DNA of 64,000 nucleotides from Planctomycetales bacterium (GCA_028285345.1 JANQPT010000044.1:310001-374000), one strand, 5' to 3'; counted from the stretch's first letter, positions 27,045 through 38,800 are shown. Numbers and translations: made by a program. The notes: generated by a model from the sequence alone, not told the origin.

Positions 27045-28139
27045 ATGCAGCAGCCGGAACCGTCGGCGACCGTTGCGACAAAGTATTGGCACCGCCTCGA
27101 CGACGGTCGGATTCAATGCGATTTGTGCCCTCGTTACTGCGCGCTGCACGAAGGGCAACGGGGATTCTGCTTCGTCAGAATGTGTCAGGACGCACAGATC
27201 GTGCTGACGACCTACGGCCGCTCCAGCGGCTATTGCATCGATCCGATTGAAAAGAAGCCGCTTAACCATTTTCTTCCCGGAACGTCGGTTTTGTCATTCG
27301 GAACGGCCGGCTGCAATTTGGGCTGCAAATTCTGCCAGAACTGGGACATCAGCAAGTCGCGGGAAATTGATACGCTGGCCGATGCGGCGCAACCGGAGAC
27401 GATCGCCCGTGCGGCAAAAGAACTGGGCTGCCGGAGCGTCGCGTTCACGTATAACGACCCGATCATCTTTATGGAGTATGCCGTCGACGTCGCGCAGGCT
27501 TGCCGTGAGGCGGGTATCAAAACCGTCGCCGTGACCGCCGGCGAGATTTGCGCAGAGCCGCGCCGGGAGTTCTTCCGTCATATCGACGCGGCCAACGTTG
27601 ACCTGAAGGCGTTCACCGAGAGATTCTATTCCAAAGTCTGCGCCGGTCACCTGCAGCCTGTGTTAGAGACGCTGCAGTATCTAAAGCACGAAACCGACGT
27701 CTGGTTCGAAATTACCAATCTCTTGATCCCGGGAGAGAACGACGCGGAAGACGAGTTGGAACAAATGACGCAGTGGGTAGCCACCGAATTGGGGCCGGAT
27801 GTTCCCATGCACTTTACGGCGTTTCATCCCGACTTTAAGTTGCTGGACCGGCCACGTACGCCCGAGGCGACTCTGTCGACAGCGCGGCGTATCGCCATCA
27901 AGAATGGAGTCCGCTATGCCTATACCGGAAACGTGCACGATGCCGACGGCGGCAGCACCTATTGCCACGTTTGCCGCCGGCTGCTGATTGAACGGGATTG
28001 GTACAAATTGCTGCAGTGGAATCTCGACGCCCATGGCCGATGCCGGTCGTGTGGAACTCCCTGCGCGGGAGTCTTTGAGCAACAGCCGGGCGACTGGGGG
28101 CCGCAGCGCGTCCCGGTGCGGTTGGCGGATTACTGCTGA
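27045..28139 (+). CDS. amrS: AmmeMemoRadiSam-type radical SAM enzyme
   Basis: The 364-residue protein has the radical SAM cluster motif GTAGCNLGCKFCQNW (C90, C94, C97). An N-terminal Cys group (QCDLCPRYC, then GFCFVRMC) and a C-terminal zinc-ribbon-like part (YCHVCRRLLIER, then CRSCGTPCAG) match the AmrS family. NIRC-like activators of pyruvate-formate-lyase type are relatives. AmrS normally occurs with a Memo-like and an AMMECR1-like protein; neither is encoded here. It is followed after 13 bases by the YggS gene. Its substrate is unknown. Confidence 0.9.
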   Translation: MQQPEPSATVATKYWHRLDDGRIQCDLCPRYCALHEGQRGFCFVRMCQDAQIVLTTYGRSSGYCIDPIEKKPLNHFLPGTSVLSFGTAGCNLGCKFCQNWDISKSREIDTLADAAQPETIARAAKELGCRSVAFTYNDPIIFMEYAVDVAQACREAGIKTVAVTAGEICAEPRREFFRHIDAANVDLKAFTERFYSKVCAGHLQPVLETLQYLKHETDVWFEITNLLIPGENDAEDELEQMTQWVATELGPDVPMHFTAFHPDFKLLDRPRTPEATLSTARRIAIKNGVRYAYTGNVHDADGGSTYCHVCRRLLIERDWYKLLQWNLDAHGRCRSCGTPCAGVFEQQPGDWGPQRVPVRLADYC

Positions 28140-28152
28140 CTGAAAGCCGCGC

Positions 28153-28866
28153 ATGTCCACAGCTCTCGAAACGATTCGGACCAACTTGCTTTCCGTGCAG
28201 GACAGAATCGCCGCTGCCTGTCAGGCGAGCGGGCGCGAAGCAAGCTCCGTCAAACTGATCGCCGTCGTCAAATATGCCGAGTTGGCGTGGGTCCGCGATT
28301 TGCTCGAGATCGGAGTCCGTGATCTGGGCGAATCGCGACCTCAACAGCTCCTCCAGCGGGCCGAACAATTCGACGACTCAGTCAGCTGGCACCAGATCGG
28401 CCATTTGCAGCGGAACAAGATCCGTAAAGTCCTGCCGCTGACTTCGCTGATTCATACGATCGATTCCGTCAAGCTGCTGCAGGCCGTCGACCGGGTTGCG
28501 GCGGAACTGTCGCTGACAGTTCCGGTGCTGCTGCAGATTAACGTCAGCGGCGAGCCGTCCAAAGGGGGGCTGTCTCCCGCGGAACTGCCGGTGGTCTGGG
28601 AAACGGCAACCGTCTGCACTCACGTTGAGCTGCAAGGCCTAATGACGATGGCGCCGGGAACGCGCGATCTTGAAGAGGCGCGGGAGACGTTCGCCGCTCT
28701 GCGCCGTCTCCGTGACGACGCGGAACAACAGCTTCGCGGCCGCCTTTCACTGCCGGAATTGTCGATGGGCATGTCGGGCGACTTCGAAATCGCCATCAAA
28801 GAAGGGGCAACCATGGTCCGCATTGGAAGCGGGCTATTTGAAGGCCTCAATCCTGCCGGTGCCTGA
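28153..28866 (+). CDS. yggS: YggS family pyridoxal-phosphate homeostasis protein
   Basis: The 237-residue single-domain protein matches YggS/PLPBP. The PLP lysine is K40 in LIAVVKYAE; other marks are LGESRPQQLLQRA, WHQIGHLQRNK, QINVSGEPSKGGL, LQGLMTMAP and LSMGMSGDFEIAIKEGATMVRIG. The family controls PLP balance and amino acid pools and has no known enzymatic turnover. The GENR motif of most members reads GESR here. It probably shares a transcript with amrS. Confidence 0.95.
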   Translation: MSTALETIRTNLLSVQDRIAAACQASGREASSVKLIAVVKYAELAWVRDLLEIGVRDLGESRPQQLLQRAEQFDDSVSWHQIGHLQRNKIRKVLPLTSLIHTIDSVKLLQAVDRVAAELSLTVPVLLQINVSGEPSKGGLSPAELPVVWETATVCTHVELQGLMTMAPGTRDLEEARETFAALRRLRDDAEQQLRGRLSLPELSMGMSGDFEIAIKEGATMVRIGSGLFEGLNPAGA

Positions 28867-28931
28867 ATTGCGAACGACCCGCGCATTCTTGCGATGCGAT
28901 TGATTGTGTCTGAAAGGCGACAATCGAGAAC

Positions 28932-29726
28932 TTAGGCTTCGGGCTGCCAATTCGGTGACCGCTTTTCCAAAAACGCCGCCAAACCTTCGCGCGCGTCGTC
29001 GGTTCCCCGAGCAACCGCGGACGCTTCAACCGCCCTTTGCAATTGCGCTGTGATCTCCGCGCCGGCCGAATCGATCAATTGCCGCTTGCTCTCTGCCAGT
29101 GCCATCGGTGATCCGGTGAGAATCGACGCCGTCAGTGCTTCGGTCCGTTCATGGAGCTTTTCTGCCGGCACGACATCGTGGCACAGTCCGCTGTCCAATG
29201 CGCGGGCCGCTGAAAACGACTCGCCGGAGAGCAGCAGAGCAGAGGCCCGCGCAGCGCCGACGCGATAGGCCAACAGCGGCGTTACAATCGACGCCGTTAT
29301 ACCGCGCCGCGGCTCCGGCAGCGAAAAACGAGCCGTCTCTGCCGCCAGCACCATGTCGCAGGCCAACATCAAACCGACGCCGCCCGCTAGTACCGGTCCC
29401 TGCGCGACGCAAACCACTGGCTTTGGCGCCTCAAACAACGCACTCAGCACGTCGCAAAAGAGTTGCGAATCCTGTCGCCAGAACTCCTCAGGCTCCGGAC
29501 TCAGCGCCACTTCCTGCATTTCAGCCAGATCCATCCCCGCACAGAATACGTCGCCGGTGGAATCAAGCACGACAATTCGCACCGCATCGTCCGCCGCCGC
29601 TTTGCGAACTTGCACCAGCAGGTCGGTTAGTAGCGCCCGAGTGAGCGCGTTCCGTTTTTCAGGACGGTTGAGAGTCAGCCGGGCGACGCCGGAGACTGTC
29701 TGCACACAAAGGAAAGAGTCAGCCAT
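28932..29726 (-). CDS. Enoyl-CoA hydratase/isomerase family protein
   Basis: The 264-residue crotonase-fold protein shows NRPEKRNALT, the oxyanion-hole CAGMDLAEMQ and GPVLAGGVGLMLACDMVLA, and LPEPRRGITASIV. The acidic residue of PEPRRG corresponds to one catalytic glutamate; the other position (VLAGG) has no obvious acid, so the precise reaction is unsure. Methylglutaconyl-CoA hydratase or another crotonase are possible. Convergent with yggS. Confidence 0.9.
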   Translation of the reverse strand: MADSFLCVQTVSGVARLTLNRPEKRNALTRALLTDLLVQVRKAAADDAVRIVVLDSTGDVFCAGMDLAEMQEVALSPEPEEFWRQDSQLFCDVLSALFEAPKPVVCVAQGPVLAGGVGLMLACDMVLAAETARFSLPEPRRGITASIVTPLLAYRVGAARASALLLSGESFSAARALDSGLCHDVVPAEKLHERTEALTASILTGSPMALAESKRQLIDSAGAEITAQLQRAVEASAVARGTDDAREGLAAFLEKRSPNWQPEA

Positions 29727-29764
29727 ATCGTCAGGTCAGGTGTTGAGAGTCGAGAACTGTTCGT

Positions 29765-31990
29765 CTAATTCTTGCCGTGCGGTTCCGTCCGTGCGAGCGA
29801 AGCCCCCTCCACCTTGGCGAAAAACTGCGACGGTTTATAGATCTTCATGGCACCGTTGGCCTGTTCGACCAAGTACACCAGCCGCATTTCCAAAACGTTG
29901 GAATCACCCGTCAGTAGCTGACCGGCGCGATTGAAACTCATCGGAGCTTGTAACAACTCCACAGTACGCGATCCTCGCACAGCGTCATTTTCAACCTCGA
30001 CACTGTCCGACACATAATTTGCGAACGACAGCACGTCGCCGGTTTCGGCGTCCATCACACGCAGCATGCCGTCCCAGCCGCAGGACGCGATTTTCTTTCC
30101 GTCGGGGCTAAAACTGACGCCCCAGCAGGGCGCTGAGTGTGACGGCAGCGTTCGCAGCAATTTACCTTGCGGATTCCAAATCTTAACGCTCGTGTCCCAG
30201 CCTGCTGTGGCGATGGCGCCGCTGTCAGAACGCCAGTCCAACCGCATCAGCGACGCCGAGACGGCGGGTATCACCTTCTCCGCAGTTCCATCGGGCTTCC
30301 AAAGCCGCAGCGTCGTATTGTGTCCCGAAGCGATCCATTTTCCATCGGGGCTGAATCCTAAACAGTCGACGTGACCGTCATTGAGCACTTCCATCACGTT
30401 TCGGCTTGTCGCCGAGGTTGATCCCTCGGAGAGATTGAAGATGCGCACCGTCGAGTCGCCGCCCCCGGTGACCAGCGTCTTGGCGTCGGGACTGAACCCC
30501 ACACCGTGAATCTGCCCGTCGTGATCGGCAAACTGCAGGATCTGGCGATCCATGTCGAACACGTAGACATTTCCCCGAAAGCGCGTGCAGGCAGCCAGCA
30601 ACTTGCCGTCGGCCGACCATTGCAGATCGCGACTTACACTGCCCTCTATGGGAAACTCGCGAACTTGTTTTCCTTCTGAATCCCAAATCTTCAAGGTCTG
30701 ATACGCAATCGATGCCAAATGCCGGCCGTCCGGACTCCAGCGCACGCAGTTGACAGGGGAGGGAAAGGCGTCGATCCGGCGTTTGGATGAGAGATCGGAC
30801 GACCAAATGTCGATCTTTCCGTCTCGGCCAGCGACCGCGATCTTGCCGTCCTGGGGATTCCAATCGACAAACATCAATTTCGAGCCGCCGGATCGAACTA
30901 ACCGGGCGGGGCCGGTCCGGCCCTTCATGTTGAGATAGCGAACTCTCAAGCGGCCTCCGGCGAGGAAGAGATCGTGCTTGGGATGCCAATCAATCGAAAA
31001 CACATTGGCCGGCGAAGGGGTCTCCTGTTCCATTTTTCCGATTTCCTGACCTTCCGCTGTCCATAGAATCACGCGCGGAGTGCCTTCCGCTGCTGTGATA
31101 ATCTGCTTGCCGTCTGGACTCCACGCAATGTCGGTAATCGAATTCCGATGACCTTTCAAAACAGGGCCGGCATCGCCGGTGGCTGTCCACACTCGCACCA
31201 TCGGAGGATGCTGATTGCTTTGCCCCGATATGATTCCGGTGCTACCTGTCGCCAACTGACTTCCGTCAGGACTAAACTTGACGACGCTGACCGTGCCCAC
31301 GTGGCCTGTCAGCTCTGCGCCCGGCGAGCCGTCGCTGTTCCACAACCTCACAACTTGTTTCTCGTCCCCTGCAGCGAGGAGTTTTCCGTCGGGGTGCCAA
31401 TCCAGTGCATGTACTGGCGAGTCGTGTCCCTTGATCACCGCACCCGCGGTCCCGTCGGCCTGCCAGAGCCGAATCGTGCCGTCTAATGAGCAGGTGGCCA
31501 CCGAAGTTCCCTCCGGATGCCAGCAGACTTTGGTGACCGTACCTTGATGCCCTTTGAGAATCGGTCCCGGCACGCCGCTGGCCTGCCAGATCCGGGCCGT
31601 TTGGTCTTCTCCTGCGGAGGCCAACATGCGGCCGTCGGGGCTCCATGCGACCGATTTGACGTTCCCCGTGTGGCCCACCAGCACACCGGTGAGCCGCATC
31701 GAACTCGTGCGGTGAATCCGCACATAAAGCCCGTCGCCGAACGCAAAGTGCTTTCCGTCGGGACTGAACCGCACCGTCTCGACGTACGTACTGACCGGAA
31801 ACGTCATCGCCTGCCAGCGGCCCAATCCGGGGATCTCGGCCGGCGCCGGTATCATGCCTGGCAACACTTTGGCGGCATCGCCGGGAGTCCAAACCGAAGA
31901 CTCCTCCGCCAAGGAGGCATTCAGCAGAGATGCCAAGCAAATGACAAAAGCGGACGGGACTGCCATCTTCGAGCGGAGACGCGGTGTCAT
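29765..31990 (-). CDS. Secreted WD40-repeat protein with about 14 repeats
   Basis: The 741-residue product starts at MTPRLRSKMA with an AGAAAG motif upstream, then a signal peptide (VPSAFVICLASLLNASLA). About 14 WD40 repeats follow, with typical wording FSPDGxxLAxxxxDxxVRIW (for example VAWSPDGRMLASAGEDQTARIW), enough for two seven-bladed propellers. The last 100 residues are non-repeat. It follows the DUF1559-like gene on the same strand with little separation. Predicted periplasmic scaffold; planctomycetes have many such proteins but function is unknown. Confidence 0.9.
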   Translation of the reverse strand: MTPRLRSKMAVPSAFVICLASLLNASLAEESSVWTPGDAAKVLPGMIPAPAEIPGLGRWQAMTFPVSTYVETVRFSPDGKHFAFGDGLYVRIHRTSSMRLTGVLVGHTGNVKSVAWSPDGRMLASAGEDQTARIWQASGVPGPILKGHQGTVTKVCWHPEGTSVATCSLDGTIRLWQADGTAGAVIKGHDSPVHALDWHPDGKLLAAGDEKQVVRLWNSDGSPGAELTGHVGTVSVVKFSPDGSQLATGSTGIISGQSNQHPPMVRVWTATGDAGPVLKGHRNSITDIAWSPDGKQIITAAEGTPRVILWTAEGQEIGKMEQETPSPANVFSIDWHPKHDLFLAGGRLRVRYLNMKGRTGPARLVRSGGSKLMFVDWNPQDGKIAVAGRDGKIDIWSSDLSSKRRIDAFPSPVNCVRWSPDGRHLASIAYQTLKIWDSEGKQVREFPIEGSVSRDLQWSADGKLLAACTRFRGNVYVFDMDRQILQFADHDGQIHGVGFSPDAKTLVTGGGDSTVRIFNLSEGSTSATSRNVMEVLNDGHVDCLGFSPDGKWIASGHNTTLRLWKPDGTAEKVIPAVSASLMRLDWRSDSGAIATAGWDTSVKIWNPQGKLLRTLPSHSAPCWGVSFSPDGKKIASCGWDGMLRVMDAETGDVLSFANYVSDSVEVENDAVRGSRTVELLQAPMSFNRAGQLLTGDSNVLEMRLVYLVEQANGAMKIYKPSQFFAKVEGASLARTEPHGKN

Positions 31991-32094
31991 GCGAATTCTT
32001 TCTGGAGTGCGAGACGCGAAATCAGGGTTTCGCCTTATTGTCGGAAATCCTGTGTATCGCTGCCAGCGAAGAACACGCAAAAACTCCGCTCGCC

Positions 32095-32811
32095 TCACTT
32101 TTTGCGCAATGGCTTACCGGTTGGTCCTCCCAGCATTTTCACCAGGTTGTCTCGCTCAAGTGATTCATCAACGAACTTGGCCCGGCCATCCCGAAAAGCG
32201 ACAACCGCTTTCCCGCCCTTGGGGGACCCGATGCCGCGGCCGGAGCGGTCGTTGATTCTGAGCGGCAACGTCGAGATATCCAGATCGCGCGGTTCCGCCC
32301 AGTGAATCTTCTCGCCATGCTGCTCGACGAACATCAGCGACGTCGCCCTGTTGCCTGTCAATTCGTACTCTGACAACGCGTCAGCGCCCTGCCACGGTCC
32401 GACACCGAGAATCGCCACGTAGTTCGTCGTACCTGGCCCATGTTTGTTGTCCGGTGACTGATAGATCCTCAAATCTGTCAGCGACAAGTTCAGGTTGTGC
32501 GGACTATCCCAAGGTTTATCGAGTCGAAAACTGTCATAGAGCGGCCGCTCATCCAAAAAGGGCAACAGGAGAACGCGCCAGCTATACAGCGGTTTGCCGT
32601 TTTCGTCGGCGACCCACGCCGGCGGATAGCTGCCGTAATGATTGTGGTAATTATGCAAGGCCAGAGCGACATTCTTCATGCGGTTCAGGCTTCGCATTCT
32701 GGGCGACGTCTCCAGTGATTTGTAAGGAAGGCACGCCGTCCCATAGCAGATGATAAAGAGCACGAAGCACCGCAAGACAACGGCGTTACATGACAATTCG
32801 TACTTTCGCAT
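32095..32811 (-). CDS. DUF1559-like protein with membrane anchor
   Basis: The 238-residue product starts at MRKYELSCNA with GGAG 7 bases upstream, 28 bases after the stop of the giant gene. One hydrophobic segment (VVLRCFVLFIICYGTACL) may be a signal anchor or, with the ACL context, a lipoprotein signal. Then the DUF1559 core appears: NRMKNVALALHNYHNHYGSYPPAW, YSWRVLLLPFLDERPLYD and, near the end, AVVAFRDGRAKFV. Typical DUF1559 proteins begin with a type IV pilin methylation motif; that motif is not seen here. Confidence 0.87.
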   Translation of the reverse strand: MRKYELSCNAVVLRCFVLFIICYGTACLPYKSLETSPRMRSLNRMKNVALALHNYHNHYGSYPPAWVADENGKPLYSWRVLLLPFLDERPLYDSFRLDKPWDSPHNLNLSLTDLRIYQSPDNKHGPGTTNYVAILGVGPWQGADALSEYELTGNRATSLMFVEQHGEKIHWAEPRDLDISTLPLRINDRSGRGIGSPKGGKAVVAFRDGRAKFVDESLERDNLVKMLGGPTGKPLRKK

Positions 32812-32838
32812 TGATTGCTCCGTTGAACGCAACACCAC

Positions 32839-35800
32839 TCAGAAAAATCCGCCGCCGCGGTTGCCCCACCCGTTATTCTCCCACGGGGAAGCTTCCTCCC
32901 GCCGCTCCAACTCATGCGAGCGTGCTCGGCGGGCATCCATTTCTCGGCCCAGTCCGGAATACGCTTCCGCCAGACGAATCAGCAACCAATGGCTGAGTGA
33001 ACGTTCGCGGGCGAGTTGATCTTCCAAAACCACGGCGACTCGTGCGTGCTGTTTTGTCTCCGCAAGCTTCATGACGGCCCACGCGCGCTTGCTCTCCGGC
33101 AGGCGGCCAGACGTGAAGATCGTCCAGCAGAGATCGGCCGCGCGCTGTGGATTCGGATCCAATTCCGCCTGATGCAACTGTAGCGCCAGCCGCAAAACCT
33201 TGTCGTCGCACCCCGCTGCGAGTTGGGCCGCCACCTCGCTGTGCTGTGGATCACTCAATTCGTGCTTGAGCGCCCGCCAACCGTACCGCCGCGCTGCAGT
33301 ACCAGACTCGGTCTTCGTTAAGGAGGACAACATCAATCGCCAACGCGGCATTCCCAAGTACAGATCAGCTTGTTGTCGTTCGAGCGACGAGACTTCGTCA
33401 GGTGAAAGGTCCGGTTTGCTCAGCGTCTGTGCCATCAGTTCGCGAGCGGCCTCTTTCTGGCCCGCGTGGTGCAGTTCCTGAATCATTTGCGACAGTTGTT
33501 CGGTCGTAATGTGCTCTTCAGCAGCCCATTCGCGTGCGACACGCATCGCCTCTTCGTCGCGTCCCAGCGCCAAATGCAGCTTGACGATGAGCGGAATCGA
33601 CGTCGGACGATCAATGGCCAGAACCTGCGCCAGCAGTTCTTCCAACAACTCCGCCGGCGCGCCTTGCCGCAGTGCGGTCTCCGTCAGCAAGCGCCAGTTC
33701 TCAGCCGACCGAGACTCCACGGGTTGCGCGAGCAAGATTTCCAGCCGCTCCTCGCGAGACACCTCACGAAACCCGCCCCGCCCGATCATCGCGACCAAAT
33801 CATGCATCCCGCGGCGGGAAACCGCTGTCAGCGATTCCACAATCTCGCCGCGCTGTTTCTCGGAAAGCTTCGGTTGCTGGGAACGGGTCCATGCGAACAA
33901 GAATTGCAGCAACGGCCGCTCAGGATGTTGTTGCATTGCTTGGCGGATCTTGCTGGCAGCCAGCACGCGGCGGTGCGACTCCCATTGCCCCAACACCTGC
34001 CTCACCGTATCTGCCGCACCGCCCCCCCGTGCGCGCGAGTCGACCGGCACGAATTCCGTCCAGTCCTCGTCGACGCCCGGCAGCGGATCTTTCATCGGCT
34101 GGTGACCGGTGACGCGCCAACTTTCAAGATTTCGCCCGTCTGGGTGACTCAAAGTGACTTGTTGAAGCCGCGGTTCCTTGTTGGCATCGTCGCCGTAGTC
34201 AAATGCAAGCTGTAACGTCGGCTGACCACCGATCACCGCGCGCCACTGAAGCGGCATTCCGTTGGCACGAGAGAAACGAGCTTCGAGATAGTTCTTGCTG
34301 GAATCCTCCGATTGCGGCATTCCCAGTCTCAGCGTGACCGACGCGTCATCTTCACCGGCGGCGGTGACCTCGAACATGCGGGCTAATTCTTGGTTCGTGC
34401 GGTGTGGCATCCAGGGAAATCTCGCGTCAAGCCGGCGGCGAAGTTCTTCGCCCCACTCGCCGATCTCCACCAATCCGAGTCCCGGATAGGCCAACGCGGC
34501 ATCGTCGCCGTCAATCCGCAGCCACAGGTCGTCGTCGCGAATTTCAATCCGATTGCCAAATCGCCGAACCCGCATGACCTGCCTCGCGTCAGCGGGGGAC
34601 TTAGCGTATTCGTAAACGCGCTCGGCATTCACCGGTTCGCGGCGAACCGTCAGCAATTGCAGTTCGTCCGCATCCGCTTCGGGTAGTTCCGTCGACCGCA
34701 ACCCGCTGCGGATTTGCGTCCGCCCCAAGAACGCACCGTGGTCGTCCGTTGCGAAAGTTTCCCAAGGGCGAATGCCGAACATGGCTCCATAACGCCGTCG
34801 TTTCAATTCTGTCAACAAGCGATCCAACTCTTCATGGACTTCTGGAGTTTGTCGTATGGCCAGCACCATCCGTTCATCGATTTCAGTGATCACGCCGGGT
34901 CCCCCAACCGCTTCCCAGCAATCGGGGGCAATCGTCGACTCGATCAGTTCAATAAAGTCGTCCAGCTCCGACCCGTCAAACTCAATTTGCGGGATTCGCC
35001 GCAGCGTCGCGGGTTGTTTTTTAGCCGACCGAGTACGCACAATCGGGAACGTGCGGATCTTCTTGAGAAACTTCTCAATTTCACGGTGAGCCTCCATCGT
35101 TTGCCTCACCACGAAATCGAGTGTCGGCTCAAAAAACGCGATGGTCGCCGGCCCCCCCACGTCTTCCCAACTGTCGGGGGCAACGGTTGATGTCACCAAT
35201 TCGGCAGTTTCATCGTAGTCGACAGTTCTTCGTACTAACTTTCTGTCGTGCGATCTCACCGGCTCATTCAATGATTCGTAGTCCGACTCATCGGCCGTCT
35301 GTTGTTCGTCCTCCTCGCGCGGCGGGGTCAATGTCTCTGACAGTCCCGACAGTGCCCCGTCGTCGATTGCAACCTCTCCCGCTCCTTGGCCGCCCCCTCC
35401 GAAGAAACCTCCGCCGCCACCAAATCCGCCGCCGCCAAATCCCCCTCCGCCGAAGCCGCCGAAAGCAGCGCCAAATCGAGGTCCTCCTAACCCACCTTTT
35501 CCTTTTCGGACCCACCGCGGCGTGTCGAGTTGAAATACCAATCCAGCGCCGCCATGCAGGCGAACTTCCAACGCTTCTTCCGCCGCAATGGACGTTGTGA
35601 TGCGGAGCAACTCTCGATCGGGAACCGCTTGAAGCTGCAGCGGTTTCAACATCAGCGCGAGCAGTTCGCGGGCCGCCAGTTCGCGACCTTCGAAGGTCAC
35701 CGGGACATCGATCGCGATGCCCTCGTCATTCAACGCCGGCTCATCCAGCGCGACATTTTCGTTCAATTGCCGGCTGAGCTGCCGGACGACATCTTTTAGC

Positions 35801-38800
35801 GGCGTCCGATCAAACTCCGCGTTAAGCGGCCGCCCCAGCTTGCGTTCGACTTGTCGCCTCCACTCTTCATCAAAATCCAAATACGGATTGGCCATCTCCT
35901 CCAACGTCGGCGGTTGCTCCGGCAGGTAGAGGCTTGCCACCGGATACAGCCGCACATCCAACACTTCTTCGGCGGCGATTGTAGTCGTGATCTCAATCTG
36001 GTCCTTCCGGGGAACCGCGGTCATCTGCAGTTGCTTGAGCCCATGATAAAGCAGATTCCGCCAGGACATGCTGCGGATGCCCTCCAGATTGATTGACGAG
36101 CGGAGGGCGATGCCTTCGTCGTTAAGTGCCGGCTGATTAATGTGCATCGGCAATCCGGTTTTTTGCTTGATCCAATTGACAAACTCAACGAGCGTCGGAT
36201 TCGTCTTCTCGACTTCGGTTCGACGAACCAGCATCGTGGCGTGCGGATGCCGTTTTCGAAACTCGTCGCTCATCGCTGGAAATGAAAGCAACGGATTGAG
36301 CGCCGGCGAGGAGATCAGTCGTGCGGGGAGCCTGTGGCGTTCCAACAGGAATCGCTGTGCTCCGAGCGTTGCCAATAGCTTCTGTCGCGCCCGCCGCGGC
36401 GCCAACTTCGCCTGGAGCTTGGCCGCTTGTTCGCGCAACGTCCGCATTTCCGCAGATTCGAGCGTTCCCGGATTCATTGCCGCCGCCTCAAGATACGCCT
36501 GAGCTTCGTCGGGAAAACCGGCTTCAAGCGCCTCACGTGCCTGCTCGAGCAAGTCGGCCACGTGGTTGTATTCAGAGTGGCTTGATGCGGTAAATCGGCT
36601 GGCCAACTGCGGCGCGCGTTTGACCCAGTCCTTGGGCAGCGCCGCCACAGGCAGTGCCGCGGGCGGCTTCCAGTAACGGTAACGCGTGCGGCGATTAATC
36701 TGCCACTTGGCATAGTCCTCTTCCTTCTCCAACACCAAAAACGCCGTCAACGGCGACAGCAGACTCCATCGCTGGGAAAGCTCCAGAATCTCGCTCTTGA
36801 CGATGTTGTCGTCAGCATCGGCCGCGATATTGCCGTCCGCCTCAGCCAGCATTTCCGCGCCGCCCAGCAGACGGCTTAGCGTGTCCAGCTTTCGCTGTGC
36901 CCACAGCCGGCCGATATAGAGATTCTCTTTGTCCGGTTTCAGAGCAATCGTCCATTCCCGTGTGACAACCTCTCCATTCTTCTCGAATCTGAGCCGGAAC
37001 GAGATCGGGCCCGCTTTTTCGGCCCGTCCGAAGACCTGCAATGCGCGGTCGTCTTGCCAGATGTTCTTGCAGAACAATTGTTCATCGGCGTTCTTCAGCC
37101 CTTCCGCCGTAACACGCCAGCGGTCGTTCAGGCCGGACAGCAGCCAGCGGAACATTTTTCCGTCCGAATCGGGGTCGGCCGCAAGATCAAACAGCTGGCC
37201 GCCGGAACGGCGCGCGAGCAACTCCAGTAAGCCCAACCCGGCCTCTTTCGTCTCGGTCAGGACAGCGACAAACCGCGTCCCGGACTCGCGAATTTCGGCG
37301 AGCAACTTCGGCAACGACTTTACCTCTTCCAGCGATTCCCGCAGTTCGCCGTCCCCCACGTAGACCAAGAATTGCCGACGCGAGGAGTTGTCTTCGCGCA
37401 ATTGCTGCAAAAGTTGATTTCCGGCGCGAAACGTCGCGACCAAATCGCTGCTTCCCAGAAACAGTTGGGACCGCAATCTCGACAACGCTTCCTTTAACTC
37501 CGGCGTGTTCGGCTGCAGCCACTCTTCGCAGAGCGGCCGCATCGCGACGTCGACGCCCGCCACTCGCACACGATCCGTCGGCCGCAGGTTTTTGACAATT
37601 GTCCGCACGGCCGCGTAAACCGCTGCCGGTTTGTCGATCCCGCCGGAGGTGTCCGCCAGAATCAACAAGTCCGCCGGAGCTGTCGTGTCTTCGATTTCTG
37701 GCAACTCAACCGCCGTCGGGGGAACCGAAACCATAAAATAGGGCCGCCGATCGTCCGACTCCATTTCCTTCGCAGGGATGAAACTTTGTTCGGTAATCTC
37801 CGGTGTCTCGCGATCGCCGACATTGAACTCAAGCGCAAGATTGCGGTCGGGTTTGTAGTTCTCAAGCTGCAGATCAAACACGTTCTTATCCGCTTTTTGT
37901 GGCGCAACTCCACCGTTGTTTGCGGACGCGCGCGGTTGATCCACTTCTGGTCCACTTATGGACGATCTCCACGTCTTCGTTTCCTTCGGAAATGTCGCTT
38001 GGGCGCGAAAATCCCAAATCGGTTCCAGATCCGAGAGCAGTGGCAACTCAAAGCGATATTGCCCGTCGACGTCGGTCAGCGGCACGGTGTAGTCCAACAA
38101 CACCCTCTTGGTATCCTGCGCGAAAATCGGAAACACGCGCATCTTGAACAGATTGTCGCCGATCTGCTCCAAGATCGCAGGATCGCGCATCGAGCGCACG
38201 ATTGACGAGTAGATCCGCCGCGCGTTTTTCCACTCGATCAACTCTCCCTCAACCAGCCGGTCGGGAGCAGTATACATAGCGAAGCGGCTCACTGAGGCCC
38301 CTTCGGGAAGATTGAAGACGAACGTCCCTTCCTTCTGGCGGAGAAACGGGTTGTAAAACGACTGGTCGATTTGCACGAGCGCGACCGGCGGTTGCAGCAC
38401 GATGTTCACGTGATAGCGGGCGATGTTCAGACGATACGTGCTGCCCGATTGGGCATCTTCCACAAGTAACTGTCCCATGCCCTGCGTCGTTCGTTTCTTC
38501 GTCTTAGTCCACTCCAGCAGCGCCTGTGATTCCGCCGGCGGCGGCAACAGCGAACTTTTCCATTTCCCGCCCTGAATCTCGACCTTCTGCGGTTCGTGGA
38601 GCTTCACAGAGACCTCGCCGAGCCGAATCGTCACCCCCGCCACAATATCATGCACCGTTTGCTTTCCGCCGGGCGCGACCGTCGCCATCACCCGCGCCCC
38701 CGGCAACATCGACAGGCCGGCCTCGGGAAGTTCGATTTTCCAGCGGTCTGTTTCCAGCGTCTGAACCGCGACTCGGCCGCTCTCCAGACGGATCAGCCGC

